Shown: positions 24,132 through 32,711, counted from the stretch's first letter. The stretch is 64,000 bases of DNA from Collinsella sp. AM33-4BH (GCF_003469205.1 NZ_QSIN01000006.1:91545-155544); one strand, 5' to 3'. A program made the numbers and translations. The notes: generated from the letters alone by a model not told the origin.

Positions 24132-25319
24132 ATGGCCGAGCTCCAAGAACTCCGTCGCTACCGCCGCGACTTGCACAGGATCCCGGAGCTCGACTTCGAT
24201 CTTCCGCAGACGATCGCCTATATCGAGGGCGTGTTGGCACCGCTCACCTGCGAGGTGACCCATCCGTGCCCCGGCTGCGTCTGCGCTTTCTTCGACGCTG
24301 GCGTTGGCGCCGCGCATGCCACGGCGATTCGCGCCGATATGGATGCGCTGCCCATTGCCGAGGCAACGGGGGCAGCGTTCGCTTCGACCCATCCCGGCAA
24401 GATGCATGCTTGCGGGCACGATGGACACATGGCCATGGCGCTTTCGGCGGCAACCTTTGTCGACCGTACGATCCGTGAGCAGCCGGGCGCCATTAAGCGC
24501 AATGTGCTCTTTGTGTTTCAGCCGGCCGAGGAGACGACTGGTGGTGCCAAGACGGTGTGCGAGAGCGGCGTGTTCGAGCGCTACGGGGTGGATCGCATCT
24601 TCGGCTTCCACGTGTGGCCCGATCTGCCCGCCGGCACGTTGGCGAGCTGCTCCGGTCCGTTGCTGGCGCGTTCGAGTGAGACACACATTCATATCCATGG
24701 CACGAGCATCCATATCGCTAAGACCTATGGCGTTCCGGTCGAGGAGTCGCACGATGCGGCGCTGGCGGCTGCCAAGTTCTTGGTTTCCGAGCGCGAGCTC
24801 ATGGACGAGTTGGGTGTCGACGAGCCCTGCATTGGTAAGTTCGGCCTGCTGCAGGCCGGCACCGTCTGCAATGCGGTGGCGGGGGAGGCCCATGTTGCCG
24901 GCAGCCTACGTGTGTTTACGGACGACATGTTCGACCGCGCGCGCGAGGGCGTGCGCCGCGTGCTGGACGATGCCTGCGTCGCAACGGGCTGCACATATGA
25001 CCTCGATTTTGCCGAGGGCTATCCGCCGGTCGATAACGACCCCGTGCTGTTCGCCCACATTGCGCCTGTCTTGTCCGAGCTGCAACTCGTGGATGAGCCT
25101 TTGCTGATTGCCGAGGACTTCGCTTTCTATCAGCGCCATCTGCCAGGTGTGTTCTTCCTCCTGGGTACGGGCGTGCCGGAGGGACAAGATAATCCGATCG
25201 ATTCGGATGGCTGTCCCGCCTATGCCACGAGCGCCCTTCACACTGATACCATGCTCTTTGACGAGGAAATCCTACTCAAAGGCCTCGATGTCTACAAACG
25301 ATTGCTTGGCTTGGAGTGA
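24132..25319 (+). CDS. M20D-family amidohydrolase, candidate N-acetyl-diaminopimelate deacetylase
   Basis: A 395-residue zinc-type hydrolase of the M20 amidohydrolase branch that removes acyl groups from amino acids. HACGHDGHM near residues 96-104 and PAEETTGGAK near 132-141 give metal-binding Cys/His and Glu residues; a HVWPDLP segment follows near 160. A canonical dimerisation insert is present. It is transcribed away from the lysine operon. With DapH and a candidate aminotransferase nearby it would complete the acetylase route (N-acetyl-LL-DAP to LL-DAP). Hippurate- or IAA-hydrolase activity is the alternative. Confidence 0.8.
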   Translation: MAELQELRRYRRDLHRIPELDFDLPQTIAYIEGVLAPLTCEVTHPCPGCVCAFFDAGVGAAHATAIRADMDALPIAEATGAAFASTHPGKMHACGHDGHMAMALSAATFVDRTIREQPGAIKRNVLFVFQPAEETTGGAKTVCESGVFERYGVDRIFGFHVWPDLPAGTLASCSGPLLARSSETHIHIHGTSIHIAKTYGVPVEESHDAALAAAKFLVSERELMDELGVDEPCIGKFGLLQAGTVCNAVAGEAHVAGSLRVFTDDMFDRAREGVRRVLDDACVATGCTYDLDFAEGYPPVDNDPVLFAHIAPVLSELQLVDEPLLIAEDFAFYQRHLPGVFFLLGTGVPEGQDNPIDSDGCPAYATSALHTDTMLFDEEILLKGLDVYKRLLGLE

Positions 25320-25321
25320 CG

Positions 25322-25645
25322 ATGGAACGACGCCGACAGTCTGCCGTATATAGTCCGGGTGGATGCGGATGCGGTTTGCTGCTGCTTCCGGTCATCGCTG
25401 TGAGCATTGGCGTGATGTTTGTGTTTGCTGGGCTGGCTGCGGCGGCACTCGTACTGTTTATCACCGCCATCGGCGTGACGGTCTGGCTGTGCCGTTCTCG
25501 CGAGCAGCGCCGCGCCGACGGTAAGACCAATGTCGGCTGGGTCGTCTTCCTGATCATTGCGTACCTATTGAGCATCAGCTACCTGGTGTTCTTTGTCCTA
25601 ATGATGATCAGTGCCTTTACCGGGAAATCCGTCACGGTGGGTTGA
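25322..25645 (+). CDS. Small two-span membrane protein of unknown function
   Basis: A 107-residue protein. GGAG at 25313-25316 sets ATG 25322, 2 bases after the stop of the deacetylase-like gene, so the two are probably cotranscribed. A Cys/Gly-rich start (SPGGCGCG) leads into a hydrophobic span at about residues 17-50, a basic loop (RSREQRRADGK) and a second span at about 69-95. I do not recognise the family. Confidence 0.75.
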   Translation: MERRRQSAVYSPGGCGCGLLLLPVIAVSIGVMFVFAGLAAAALVLFITAIGVTVWLCRSREQRRADGKTNVGWVVFLIIAYLLSISYLVFFVLMMISAFTGKSVTVG

Positions 25646-25750
25646 TGCGCTGCCAGCAGACGGTCACGCAAAGTGCGTTTGCTCGGCGTCTGGATAGCTG
25701 CATTGGCCGTTTACCGCAACCTTAGCCCTCAGCTAATGAATTCAAGTTCA

Positions 25751-25804
25751 ATCCTTTCTACGATGTGCTGTGTGCCGGCACGGTAGCCGGATCGTAGGAA
25801 GGAT
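25751..25804 (+). promoter_or_regulatory. Hairpin that occludes the ribosome-binding site of the FxLYD gene
   Basis: Arms 25751-25764 and 25791-25804 pair over 14 bp with one G-U. An inner CCGGC (25775-25779) / GCCGG (25786-25790) stem stacks directly on it. The 3' arm contains AGGAAGGA, the only good Shine-Dalgarno for the ATG at 25810, so the folded leader would block initiation. Confidence 0.65.
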
Positions 25805-25809
25805 GAATA

Positions 25810-26253
25810 ATGGCAAAAGAGGGAAAGAAGCCGATCGGCAAGATTGTCCTAGGCGTCATCGTGGTGCTGGTTATCGTCGGTGCCGTGGGCTCCATGGGTG
25901 GCAATTCAACCGATTCGTCTGCGAGCGATTCGGCAAAACCTGCCGAGGCGACACAGCAGGCTGAGGAGCAAAAAGAATCGCAAGAACCGTATACCATTGC
26001 TGACGAGGCTGAAGACACCTCCAGTCAGTTTGCCTATAAGATCACGGGCACGCTTACCAATAACACGGACAAGGAAAAGAGCTACATTCAGATTGAGTAT
26101 GTTCTGTATGATGCCGATGGCAACCAGGTTGGAACGGCTCTTGCAAACACCAATCATCTGAAGGCGGGCGGCTCCTGGAAGTTCGAGGCGCTGGGTACGG
26201 TGTCTCCCGACCAGGTTGCTAGCTGGGAGCGTTCGGACGTAAGCGGTTTCTAG
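25810..26253 (+). CDS. FxLYD-domain protein with N-terminal membrane anchor
   Basis: A 147-residue protein. A basic start (MAKEGKKPIGK) precedes a single hydrophobic span at residues 12-29, then a Ser/Glu/Gln-rich linker (30-60). The final region carries the FxLYD-type pattern with YKITGTLTNNT near 77-87 and EYVLYDADGNQVG near 97-109. Such domains are extracytoplasmic and of unknown ligand. No lipobox Cys is seen, so it is anchored by the uncleaved span. Its ribosome-binding site is inside a strong hairpin. The HTH gene follows after 32 bases. Confidence 0.8.
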   Translation: MAKEGKKPIGKIVLGVIVVLVIVGAVGSMGGNSTDSSASDSAKPAEATQQAEEQKESQEPYTIADEAEDTSSQFAYKITGTLTNNTDKEKSYIQIEYVLYDADGNQVGTALANTNHLKAGGSWKFEALGTVSPDQVASWERSDVSGF

Positions 26254-26285
26254 CATGTTGCATGCACTGGGGGAGGTGAAGTCGT

Positions 26286-26708
26286 ATGCCCGATAAAAAG
26301 CTGACCGAGGAGCTGCTCAATGAGCTTCTCGATGCGCCGAACATCGATGGCTATATCAGGGAGCACGACTTTGCTGCCCCGTCGCTTTCGGACTACCTGA
26401 AGCAGCTGCTGCAGGAAAAGGGCTTGGAGCGCTCGCGCGTGGTTCGTATGGCCGATCTCAATGAGACCTTTGGCTATCAGATCTTTACCGGTGCGCGTCA
26501 CCCGAGTCGCAATAAGGTGCTGCAGATTGCCTTTGCGATGGCGCTGACGCTCAAAGAGGCCAACCGTGCACTGACGGCTGCCGGGGTAAGCGTCCTCAAC
26601 TGCAAGGATCGCCGTGATGCGATTATCATCTTTTGCATCGATCGCGGGTGCAGCCTCCAAAAGGTCAACGAGGAGCTGTATCGCTTTGGCGAGGAGACGG
26701 TGAGTTAG
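26286..26708 (+). CDS. HTH (XRE-like) protein paired with a Ser/Thr kinase
   Basis: A 140-residue cytoplasmic protein. The segment about residues 35-95 (LSDYLKQLLQEKGLERSR through SRNKVLQIAFAMAL) has the spacing of a Cro/C1-type helix-turn-helix. The C-terminal part (VLNCKDRRDAIIIFC) is not part of that fold. It directly precedes a protein kinase gene, a pairing also seen in other gut anaerobes where an XRE protein accompanies a eukaryotic-type kinase. The HTH protein may be a substrate or repressor of the pair; this is inference. Start ATG 26286 follows GGGGGAGG. Confidence 0.7.
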   Translation: MPDKKLTEELLNELLDAPNIDGYIREHDFAAPSLSDYLKQLLQEKGLERSRVVRMADLNETFGYQIFTGARHPSRNKVLQIAFAMALTLKEANRALTAAGVSVLNCKDRRDAIIIFCIDRGCSLQKVNEELYRFGEETVS

Positions 26709-26806
26709 CGGCTGATATCTGAGCCGGCGGAGCTGCCGAACAACGATGCAAACGAACGGGGCGCGGATGCCATGGGGTGTCTGCGCCCTGCGCTATGATG
26801 GAGGCT

Positions 26807-28186
26807 ATGGATACTCAGACCACAACATATTCCGATGACGAGCTGACCGCAGCGCTTGCCGAACATCTGGCGTCGCTCGATCGCGACGACAGCTATCGCG
26901 TGGAGCGTGTACTTAAGCGCTCGTCCGTTGAAACAACCGAGCTCGTGTACTTTGAAGGAACCGGCGGTGGTTCGCTCGGCCCCTTTGTCCGTAAACGCAT
27001 CGATGCTTCGGCTCAAATCGGCGGGGCATACGAGCGTCTGTTTGCCGCCCAGCGGGCAGGCAGGCGTTTTGAGCACCTGCCCAGAATCGTCGATTGTCGT
27101 CGTGTGGGCGACGAGCTCAACGTGGTTATGGAATACATCGAAGGGGAGACGCTCGGGGTGCTGGTGGACCGTCTGGGAGCCACCCCCGATTATGCGCGTG
27201 AATTGTATCCTGCCCTATGCGATGCCGTGGGCGAGCTCCACGCCGGTTTTGCAATGGCGGGGGAGACGTCGGCGCCGGTGATCCATCGCGACCTCAAGCC
27301 GTCGAATGTCATCGTGACGGGTGCGAACTGTACGCTCGATGAGGGCCTGACGTTTTCGTCGCTGGTGATTATCGACTTGGGGATCGCGCGCGTGTGGCGC
27401 GATGGCGCCGATGCAGACACCGTTAAGTTCGGCACGCGACCCTATGCGCCACCCGAGCAGTATGGGTTTGGGCAGACGAGTGTACGCAGCGACGTCTACG
27501 CACTTGGCGCCCTGTTGTTCTTCTGCTTGACGGGAGTCGACCCTAAACCAGGGCTCGACATGCACGAGCAATGCGAGGCGCGTGGCATTCCCACTCCACT
27601 TGCCGATGCCGTCTGCATGTCGATGGCGCTCGACCCGGCCAAGCGTTTTGCGAGTGCGGAAGCGTTGGGACGGGCGACGCGCTCGGCATACGATCTGAGC
27701 CGCCCCGTGCGGCCTCCTACACCTGCGCCTGTCCGTACTCCGGCCTCGGAGACGGTGTTGACGCTCCAAGGGCTCCAGAACCCCGCAGGGCTTCCTAGGC
27801 CTGCCGCCTCCGCTGCATGCGGTCTGCTCTCTCGCGTTCCGGAGTCTCTGGGGCGCATTTGGAATACGCTTGTCTGCTTCTCGCTACTTGTGCTCTTTGC
27901 CGGAAGTCACTTTGCCGTCTTTCACCCCACGGGAGCAAACCAAGGCTACCCGACGTGGCTTCTCATAATCGAGTATTTTTTCTTTGTCGATGGCCTTATG
28001 GTGCTTATGCATTTTGCGCTGCTCGATAAGCGCCGTCTTCGTCGGCGATTCACACTGCTCGACAGCTATCGCGGCAAGAAACTCGCGAAACTTTGGCTCA
28101 AGGCATTGGGTATGCTGCTCCTATGCATGATCGTCATAGTCGCGGTTGCCAATGCGACCGGCGTCGTCGATACCTCCGCTACCTAA
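26807..28186 (+). CDS. Membrane-anchored Ser/Thr protein kinase
   Basis: A 459-residue eukaryotic-type protein kinase. The catalytic loop HRDLKPSN is at residues 160-167, the metal-binding DLG (for DFG) at 190-192 and the activation-segment end YAPPEQY near 217. The VRKR lysine near 63 is in the beta-3 position. The Gly-rich loop is degenerate (GTGGGSLG). After residue 320 a Pro-rich linker leads to three or four membrane spans, so the kinase faces the cytoplasm. ATG 26807 is chosen from protein content; GGAGG ends 2 bases upstream and TATGAT at 26794-26799 is a possible -10 box, so the message may be nearly leaderless. Confidence 0.85.
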   Translation: MDTQTTTYSDDELTAALAEHLASLDRDDSYRVERVLKRSSVETTELVYFEGTGGGSLGPFVRKRIDASAQIGGAYERLFAAQRAGRRFEHLPRIVDCRRVGDELNVVMEYIEGETLGVLVDRLGATPDYARELYPALCDAVGELHAGFAMAGETSAPVIHRDLKPSNVIVTGANCTLDEGLTFSSLVIIDLGIARVWRDGADADTVKFGTRPYAPPEQYGFGQTSVRSDVYALGALLFFCLTGVDPKPGLDMHEQCEARGIPTPLADAVCMSMALDPAKRFASAEALGRATRSAYDLSRPVRPPTPAPVRTPASETVLTLQGLQNPAGLPRPAASAACGLLSRVPESLGRIWNTLVCFSLLVLFAGSHFAVFHPTGANQGYPTWLLIIEYFFFVDGLMVLMHFALLDKRRLRRRFTLLDSYRGKKLAKLWLKALGMLLLCMIVIVAVANATGVVDTSAT

Positions 28187-28190
28187 AAGA

Positions 28191-28213
28191 AAAGGGCCCC
28201 ATTGGGGCCCTTT
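28191..28213. terminator. Bidirectional terminator between the kinase and the peptidoglycan hydrolase
   Basis: AAAGGGCCCC (28191-28200) and GGGGCCCTTT (28204-28213) form a perfect 10-bp stem over a 3-nt loop between convergent genes. Confidence 0.85.
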
Positions 28214-28223
28214 GCAGTTGCAC

Positions 28224-29357
28224 CTAGATGCGGTTCATCTGAGCGGCGACTTTGTTGTACCAGTCCTGCCACGTGGGCGGGCAGTACTTTTTGGCCGCTG
28301 CTGGGGTAAGGGTGGAGCCGTAGTTGGCGCCCAGATAGGCAACGTGAGCGGAGATGCCCTCGCTCCAGCTGCCAAAGCTGCGCCAACCGCCGCCACGGGC
28401 ACTCCAGCCCCAGGCGTTGTAAGAATTGGCGCAATAAGCACCCTTGGTGCTCTCGATGCAGGCGATGGCGGGGGACCAACGGGGGTCGACACCGGTATTC
28501 CAAGCGGCGACGGCAAAGTTATAGCCCTGGCCTGCCATGGGGGAGCCGGCGAGATAATTGTCGATGCGGCTCGTCCACTCATTAATGAACGAATCGTAAT
28601 CGGAGCTACCGGTATTGGCGTTGTTCACCGTGGTGCCGATGGTGGTGTTGGTGTTGGTGGCCTGGCTGCTGGAATTGCTGCCGCTTACGCCCTCGCCCGA
28701 GAGCTTCTCGGCGGCAGCGGCCTTATCGGCCTCAAGCTTGGCAAGCTCGGCGGCATTTTCCTGCTCGGCTTTTGCCTGTGCCTCGCTGCGGAGCTGCTGG
28801 GCCTGAGCCAACGCATTCTCGGCGTTTTTCTGCTCTGCCTCAAGCTGAGACTTGGCCTGCTGGAGCTCAGCCTTGTTCTGCTCGAGTTCGGTTTGCATGT
28901 TATTGAGCTGTTCGATCTCGTCGACGCTCGAGCTCGTGATCTGGTTGGTGTATTTGCAGGTCGTGATGAACTCACCCAGGCTCTGCGCGTTGACCAGGAA
29001 GCTCACGATGGGGTTGGTGCCCTTCTGATACTTGTACAGATCGCGCATGGCGGAGCTTGCCTTGGCCTGCTGCTCGGGAAGCTTAGCCTCGATTTCCTCG
29101 ATGCTTGCCTCATTGGAGTCAATCTGCTTTTGCAGGTCATCGAGTTTGGTGCGGGCGTCGTTGTAGGCGCTCGTGGCGGCTTCGATCTTCTGCTGGGCTG
29201 CGGAAAGCTGGTCCTGCGTTGCCTGCGAGGCGGCATACGCCGCAACGGGGGAGAGCATCGGCGTGGCCGTCAGCGCAACGGCGAGTGCGGCGCTCGTGAT
29301 GATACGAGCCGGCTTCGACGCAATGAGCGCTGCGGCGCGATGATTCGAATGCTGCAT
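28224..29357 (-). CDS. Secreted coiled-coil peptidoglycan hydrolase
   Basis: A 377-residue exported protein. A signal peptide ending near AAYAAS (residues 38-43) is followed by a long coiled coil (about 45-220) of the CwlO/PcsB type. A Ser/Asn/Thr linker (225-265) comes next, then a lysozyme-like catalytic domain with AIACIESTKGAYC (probable catalytic Glu) and NAWGWSARGGGWRSFGSW. It probably cleaves glycan strands during cell separation, with the coiled coil receiving FtsEX-type control; the latter is inference. ATG 29357 follows AGAGGG on minus. It is monocistronic. Confidence 0.85.
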   Translation of the reverse strand: MQHSNHRAAALIASKPARIITSAALAVALTATPMLSPVAAYAASQATQDQLSAAQQKIEAATSAYNDARTKLDDLQKQIDSNEASIEEIEAKLPEQQAKASSAMRDLYKYQKGTNPIVSFLVNAQSLGEFITTCKYTNQITSSSVDEIEQLNNMQTELEQNKAELQQAKSQLEAEQKNAENALAQAQQLRSEAQAKAEQENAAELAKLEADKAAAAEKLSGEGVSGSNSSSQATNTNTTIGTTVNNANTGSSDYDSFINEWTSRIDNYLAGSPMAGQGYNFAVAAWNTGVDPRWSPAIACIESTKGAYCANSYNAWGWSARGGGWRSFGSWSEGISAHVAYLGANYGSTLTPAAAKKYCPPTWQDWYNKVAAQMNRI

Positions 29358-29372
29358 CCAGTCCCTCTGCAA

Positions 29373-29751
29373 TCAATCGTAGGTTATGGTTCGAACGGTA
29401 TTCTACTACTGCTTTCGACCTCAACTTGAACCTTAAAGGTTCCAAAGGGTCAAGTTGAACTTGAGGCTTTGGCTTTGACCTGCAGTTATGATGAATTGTT
29501 GAGAAACCATAGAGTTCAACTTTAACGTTACGGGGGCCTGTTTGCGGACGGGCTTTCGGTCGTGAAAGCTATCTCAACAGGGGGTTTGCGGCTACAAGGC
29601 CCCATCGCGGTGAGTGCGGCTTTATGCTGGACGATCACGTCGATTGCCATAGATACGGTGGAGCTTTGGGCGCCGGCGGCTTGGCACGCTAGAATAAATC
29701 AGTTGCGCAAAGACCGCCCGTTGTGTGGGCAGTTCATGATAGGAAGTTTCC
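29373..29751. other. Divergent intergenic region with an inverted repeat and a promoter
   Basis: No credible gene. It carries TCAACTTGA (29421-29429) / TCAAGTTGA (29450-29458), with CCTCAA (29419-29424) / TTGAGG (29461-29466) interleaved, in the upstream region of the hydrolase. A plus-strand promoter TTGGGC (29666-29671), 18-nt spacer, TAGAAT (29690-29695) would serve the ATP-grasp gene. Confidence 0.5.
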
Positions 29752-31008
29752 ATGGCATTGCAGTTTACAGAGCGCGAGTTCATTCCCGTGCTGCTCGGTG
29801 GCGACATCAACGCCTATTCGGTGGCGCGCGCCTTCTACGAGGAGTACCAGGTCAAGAGTCTGGTCTTTGGCAAGTATCAGACGGGTCCCGCGTACCGCAG
29901 CCAGATTATCGACTACACGCCCAACGTGGATATCGATACCATGCCCGTGATGCTCAGGACCGTCAACGGCATTGCCCAAGCGCATGCCGATAAGACGATT
30001 GTCCTTGTGGGCTGTGGCGATAACTATGTTGCCCTCGTGGCTCAGGCCAAGGATGCCCATGAGTTGGCGGATAACATCGTCGCGCCTTACGCTCCCTATA
30101 GCATGCTTGAACAGTGTCAGAAGAAGGAGATCTTCTACGAGCTGTGCGAGAAGCATGGCGTGCCCTATCCGCATACCTTTACCTTCACCATGGCGATGCT
30201 GAACGCCCAAGGCGAGGCGCCTGCCGAAGTGCTCGACCAGATCGATTTTCCCTACCCGATGATTCTGAAGCCTTCTGACGGCATCATGTGGTGGCAGCAC
30301 GAGTTCGAGGGCCAGAAAAAGGCCTATGAGATTGCCGACCGTGCCGAGCTGGAACAGGTCATTCGCGACTCGTATGCCAGCGGCTACACCGACGACCTGA
30401 TCTTGCAGGATCGCGTGCCCGGCAATGACGAGTACATGCGCGTACTCACCAGTTATTCCGACCGCAACGGCAAGGTGCGCATGATGTGCCTGGGTCACGT
30501 GCTGCTCGAGGAGCATCAGCCTCACGGTGTCGGCAACCACGCCTGTATCATCACCGAGCCCAATGACGAGCTCATGGGCGGCGTGCGCAAGTTGCTCGAG
30601 GACCTTCACTTTGTGGGCTATTCCAACTTTGACGTTAAGTACGACGAGCGCGACGGCTCGTTTAAGTTCTTCGATTTCAACACGCGCCAAGGTCGCAGCA
30701 ACTACTACGTCACTAACAGCGGCTTTAACGTTGCCAAGTATGTGGTGGACGAGTATGTGTTCAACCGCCCGTTTGAGCCGGAGTTTGTGACGGCGCAGGA
30801 CGAGGCGCTGTGGATGGTCGTTCCCATGGGCGTCGTCGACAAGTACGTCAAGGATCCCGAGCTGCGCGCTAAGGTGCATCGCCTGGACAAGGAAGGCAAG
30901 GGCGCCGACCCTTCGTTTATGAAGGGCGACTTTGTCTTTAACCGCTGGCTGCGCATGTGGCACACCAAGCTGCGCCACTTTAAGCTGTTCAAGACGTATT
31001 ACAAGTAG
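29752..31008 (+). CDS. ATP-grasp ligase, candidate D-aspartate ligase for the peptidoglycan crossbridge
   Basis: A 418-residue ATP-grasp enzyme. The nucleotide-binding region spans about residues 130-330, with YPMILKPSDG near 164-173, ILQDRVPGNDEYMR near 218 and the metal-site segment FFDFNTRQGRSNYY near 303-316. The family includes D-aspartate ligase (Aslfm), which amidates the stem-peptide side chain with D-Asp. The next gene is an aspartate/glutamate racemase that could supply D-Asp, the same pairing as in Enterococcus faecium. Other carboxylate-amine ligase roles remain possible. Start is at ATG 29752, after AGGAAG. Confidence 0.8.
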   Translation: MALQFTEREFIPVLLGGDINAYSVARAFYEEYQVKSLVFGKYQTGPAYRSQIIDYTPNVDIDTMPVMLRTVNGIAQAHADKTIVLVGCGDNYVALVAQAKDAHELADNIVAPYAPYSMLEQCQKKEIFYELCEKHGVPYPHTFTFTMAMLNAQGEAPAEVLDQIDFPYPMILKPSDGIMWWQHEFEGQKKAYEIADRAELEQVIRDSYASGYTDDLILQDRVPGNDEYMRVLTSYSDRNGKVRMMCLGHVLLEEHQPHGVGNHACIITEPNDELMGGVRKLLEDLHFVGYSNFDVKYDERDGSFKFFDFNTRQGRSNYYVTNSGFNVAKYVVDEYVFNRPFEPEFVTAQDEALWMVVPMGVVDKYVKDPELRAKVHRLDKEGKGADPSFMKGDFVFNRWLRMWHTKLRHFKLFKTYYK

Positions 31009-31017
31009 ATGAGTGCG

Positions 31018-31047
31018 GCGCCCGTCCGGTTTACATCGGGCGGGCGC
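31018..31047 (+). promoter_or_regulatory. Hairpin between the ligase and racemase genes
   Basis: GCGCCCGTCCG (31018-31028) pairs with CGGGCGGGCGC (31037-31047) over 11 bp with one G-U. It has no T-run. TATGAT at 31051-31056 just after it could be a -10 box for the racemase gene. Confidence 0.45.
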
Positions 31048-31092
31048 GGGTATGATACGCGCAATTGCGCAAGCGTCACCAAGGAGGCGGCG

Positions 31093-31839
31093 ATGGAAAA
31101 GCTGGGAGTTATCGGCGGCATGGGCGCCGAGGCCACGTCGTATTACTACGACCAGGTGGTGCGCCATACGGCTGCTGCCTGCGATCAGGAACATATCGAC
31201 ATGGTGGTGCTCTCCAAGTCGACCATGCCCGACCGCACGCTTGCCATTAAGACCGGCGAGCATGCCAAGCTGCTGGCGACCATGAAAGAGTGTGCCCAGG
31301 CACTCGAGTCGCTGGGCTGTGCGCACATTGCCATTCCCTGCAACACGTCGCACTACTTCTACGACCAGATCCAGTCGTTTACGAAGGTGCCGATTATTCA
31401 CATGCCGCGTGAGTCGGTGCGCTATGCCCTTGCGGGTGCGGTGATGGGGGAGTGCAAGTTCGACCCCAACCTGAGTATGCCGGCCGAGCCAGTGCACAAG
31501 ATTGGCATTATGGGCACCGACGGAACCGTGGGCGCGGGCGTCTACGGCTGCGAATGCGAGGCTGCGGGTGTTGAGGTTGTCTATCCCAGCGAGAAACGTC
31601 AGAACGATGTGATGTCGCTTATCTACGATGATGTGAAAGCCGGACGTGAGCCCGATATGGATAAGTTCGACCGCGTGATGTGGGAGTTCGCCCGTAGCGG
31701 CTGCGACCGTGTCATTCTGGCCTGCACCGAGCTATCGGTGCTGCAGAAGTATCGAGAGATGCCCGAGATCACCCTCGATGCCATGGATGTCCTGGTGCGC
31801 GAATCCATCATCCGCAGCGGCGTCCCCTACCGCCTCTAG
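31093..31839 (+). CDS. Aspartate/glutamate racemase
   Basis: A 248-residue cofactor-independent racemase. The two catalytic cysteines are visible as Cys83 in IPCNTSHYF and Cys211 in ILACTELSVL, with GVIGGMG at residues 5-11. AAGGAGG at 31081-31087 sets ATG 31093. It follows the ATP-grasp ligase and most likely provides D-aspartate for it. The CNT/CTE contexts fit aspartate racemase; glutamate racemase (MurI) activity is the alternative. Confidence 0.9.
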   Translation: MEKLGVIGGMGAEATSYYYDQVVRHTAAACDQEHIDMVVLSKSTMPDRTLAIKTGEHAKLLATMKECAQALESLGCAHIAIPCNTSHYFYDQIQSFTKVPIIHMPRESVRYALAGAVMGECKFDPNLSMPAEPVHKIGIMGTDGTVGAGVYGCECEAAGVEVVYPSEKRQNDVMSLIYDDVKAGREPDMDKFDRVMWEFARSGCDRVILACTELSVLQKYREMPEITLDAMDVLVRESIIRSGVPYRL

Positions 31840-31898
31840 CTTCCGACCCGTCAAAAAGGGACAGGTTAATTTTGGTAGGTTTTATCTGGTGAAACAAT

Positions 31899-31935
31899 AA
31901 AGGCCTCGGCTCGTTTGGTGCGAGCCGAGGCCTTT
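31899..31935. terminator. Bidirectional terminator between the racemase and ecfT
   Basis: AAAGGCCTCGGCTCG (31899-31913) and CGAGCCGAGGCCTTT (31921-31935) form a perfect 15-bp stem over a 7-nt loop. Confidence 0.9.
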
Positions 31936-31964
31936 TGCGTTGGGCGGTTGCTGTCGGTGGCGAA

Positions 31965-32711
31965 CTAGAACAGGAAGCCGATGGCGATGAGGGCGATGCT
32001 GACGATGAGTACGGCGATGTCCAGGCCCTTGATGGGGTAGCGCTTGTACGAGCTGGCGCGCGTGCGCAGATAGAAGCCGCGCTGTTCTGCCGCCAAGGCC
32101 GTGGCATCGGTCTTGCCCACGCTCGAGATGAGCAGCGGCACACACAGTGGCAGCATGAGCTTAAGCTTCTTGATAGGGTTCTTGGTGTCGTACTCGACGC
32201 CGCGCGCGGTCTGCGCTTCCATGATGGCGTTCATCTCCTGACCAAACACCGGCACAAAGCGCAGCGCCGTGGTAAAGGTGAAGGCATAGCGATACGGTAC
32301 GTGCAGCACCTCGACGCAGGCGTTGGCAAGGTCGTTGAGCTTGGTCACCATGAGCATGAGGATGAGCGGTAACGCCACACCCAGCAGGCGCAGACAGGCC
32401 TTCGATCCTGTGATGAGGCCCGTGTCGGTGATAAAGCCCCACACAACGTTGCCATCGCGCATAAAGGCAAGCTGGAGCACCAGCATGATAAGCGCGAGCG
32501 GAATCAGCAACTTGAGCAGCGAGAACAGACGGTCGACGACGCCGGCATAGGCACCCAGCGCAAGGGTGAGCACCAAAAAGCCCAGCAGCGCCACGTAGGT
32601 GTCGGACAAGAAGATGCCGACGATGATGGCGGCGGCGAGGCCCAATTTGACGACGGGGTTCAGGCGATGCAGCAGCGTATCGCCTGGCATGTAGTCGATG
32701 ACGTTAACCAC
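31965..32711 (-). CDS. ecfT: ECF transporter transmembrane protein EcfT
   Basis: A 248-residue inner-membrane scaffold that couples ATPases to the substrate-binding S component. Five or six hydrophobic segments precede and surround the cytoplasmic coupling helices. These carry the ARG-type motif EAQTARGVEY near residue 165 and a second AAEQRGF near 205. GTG 32711 is chosen; AAGGAG lies within the end of the ATPase gene 10 bases upstream, and the genes overlap by 8 bases. It works with the fused ATPase next door and the S protein at 34668. Confidence 0.9.
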   Translation of the reverse strand: MVNVIDYMPGDTLLHRLNPVVKLGLAAAIIVGIFLSDTYVALLGFLVLTLALGAYAGVVDRLFSLLKLLIPLALIMLVLQLAFMRDGNVVWGFITDTGLITGSKACLRLLGVALPLILMLMVTKLNDLANACVEVLHVPYRYAFTFTTALRFVPVFGQEMNAIMEAQTARGVEYDTKNPIKKLKLMLPLCVPLLISSVGKTDATALAAEQRGFYLRTRASSYKRYPIKGLDIAVLIVSIALIAIGFLF

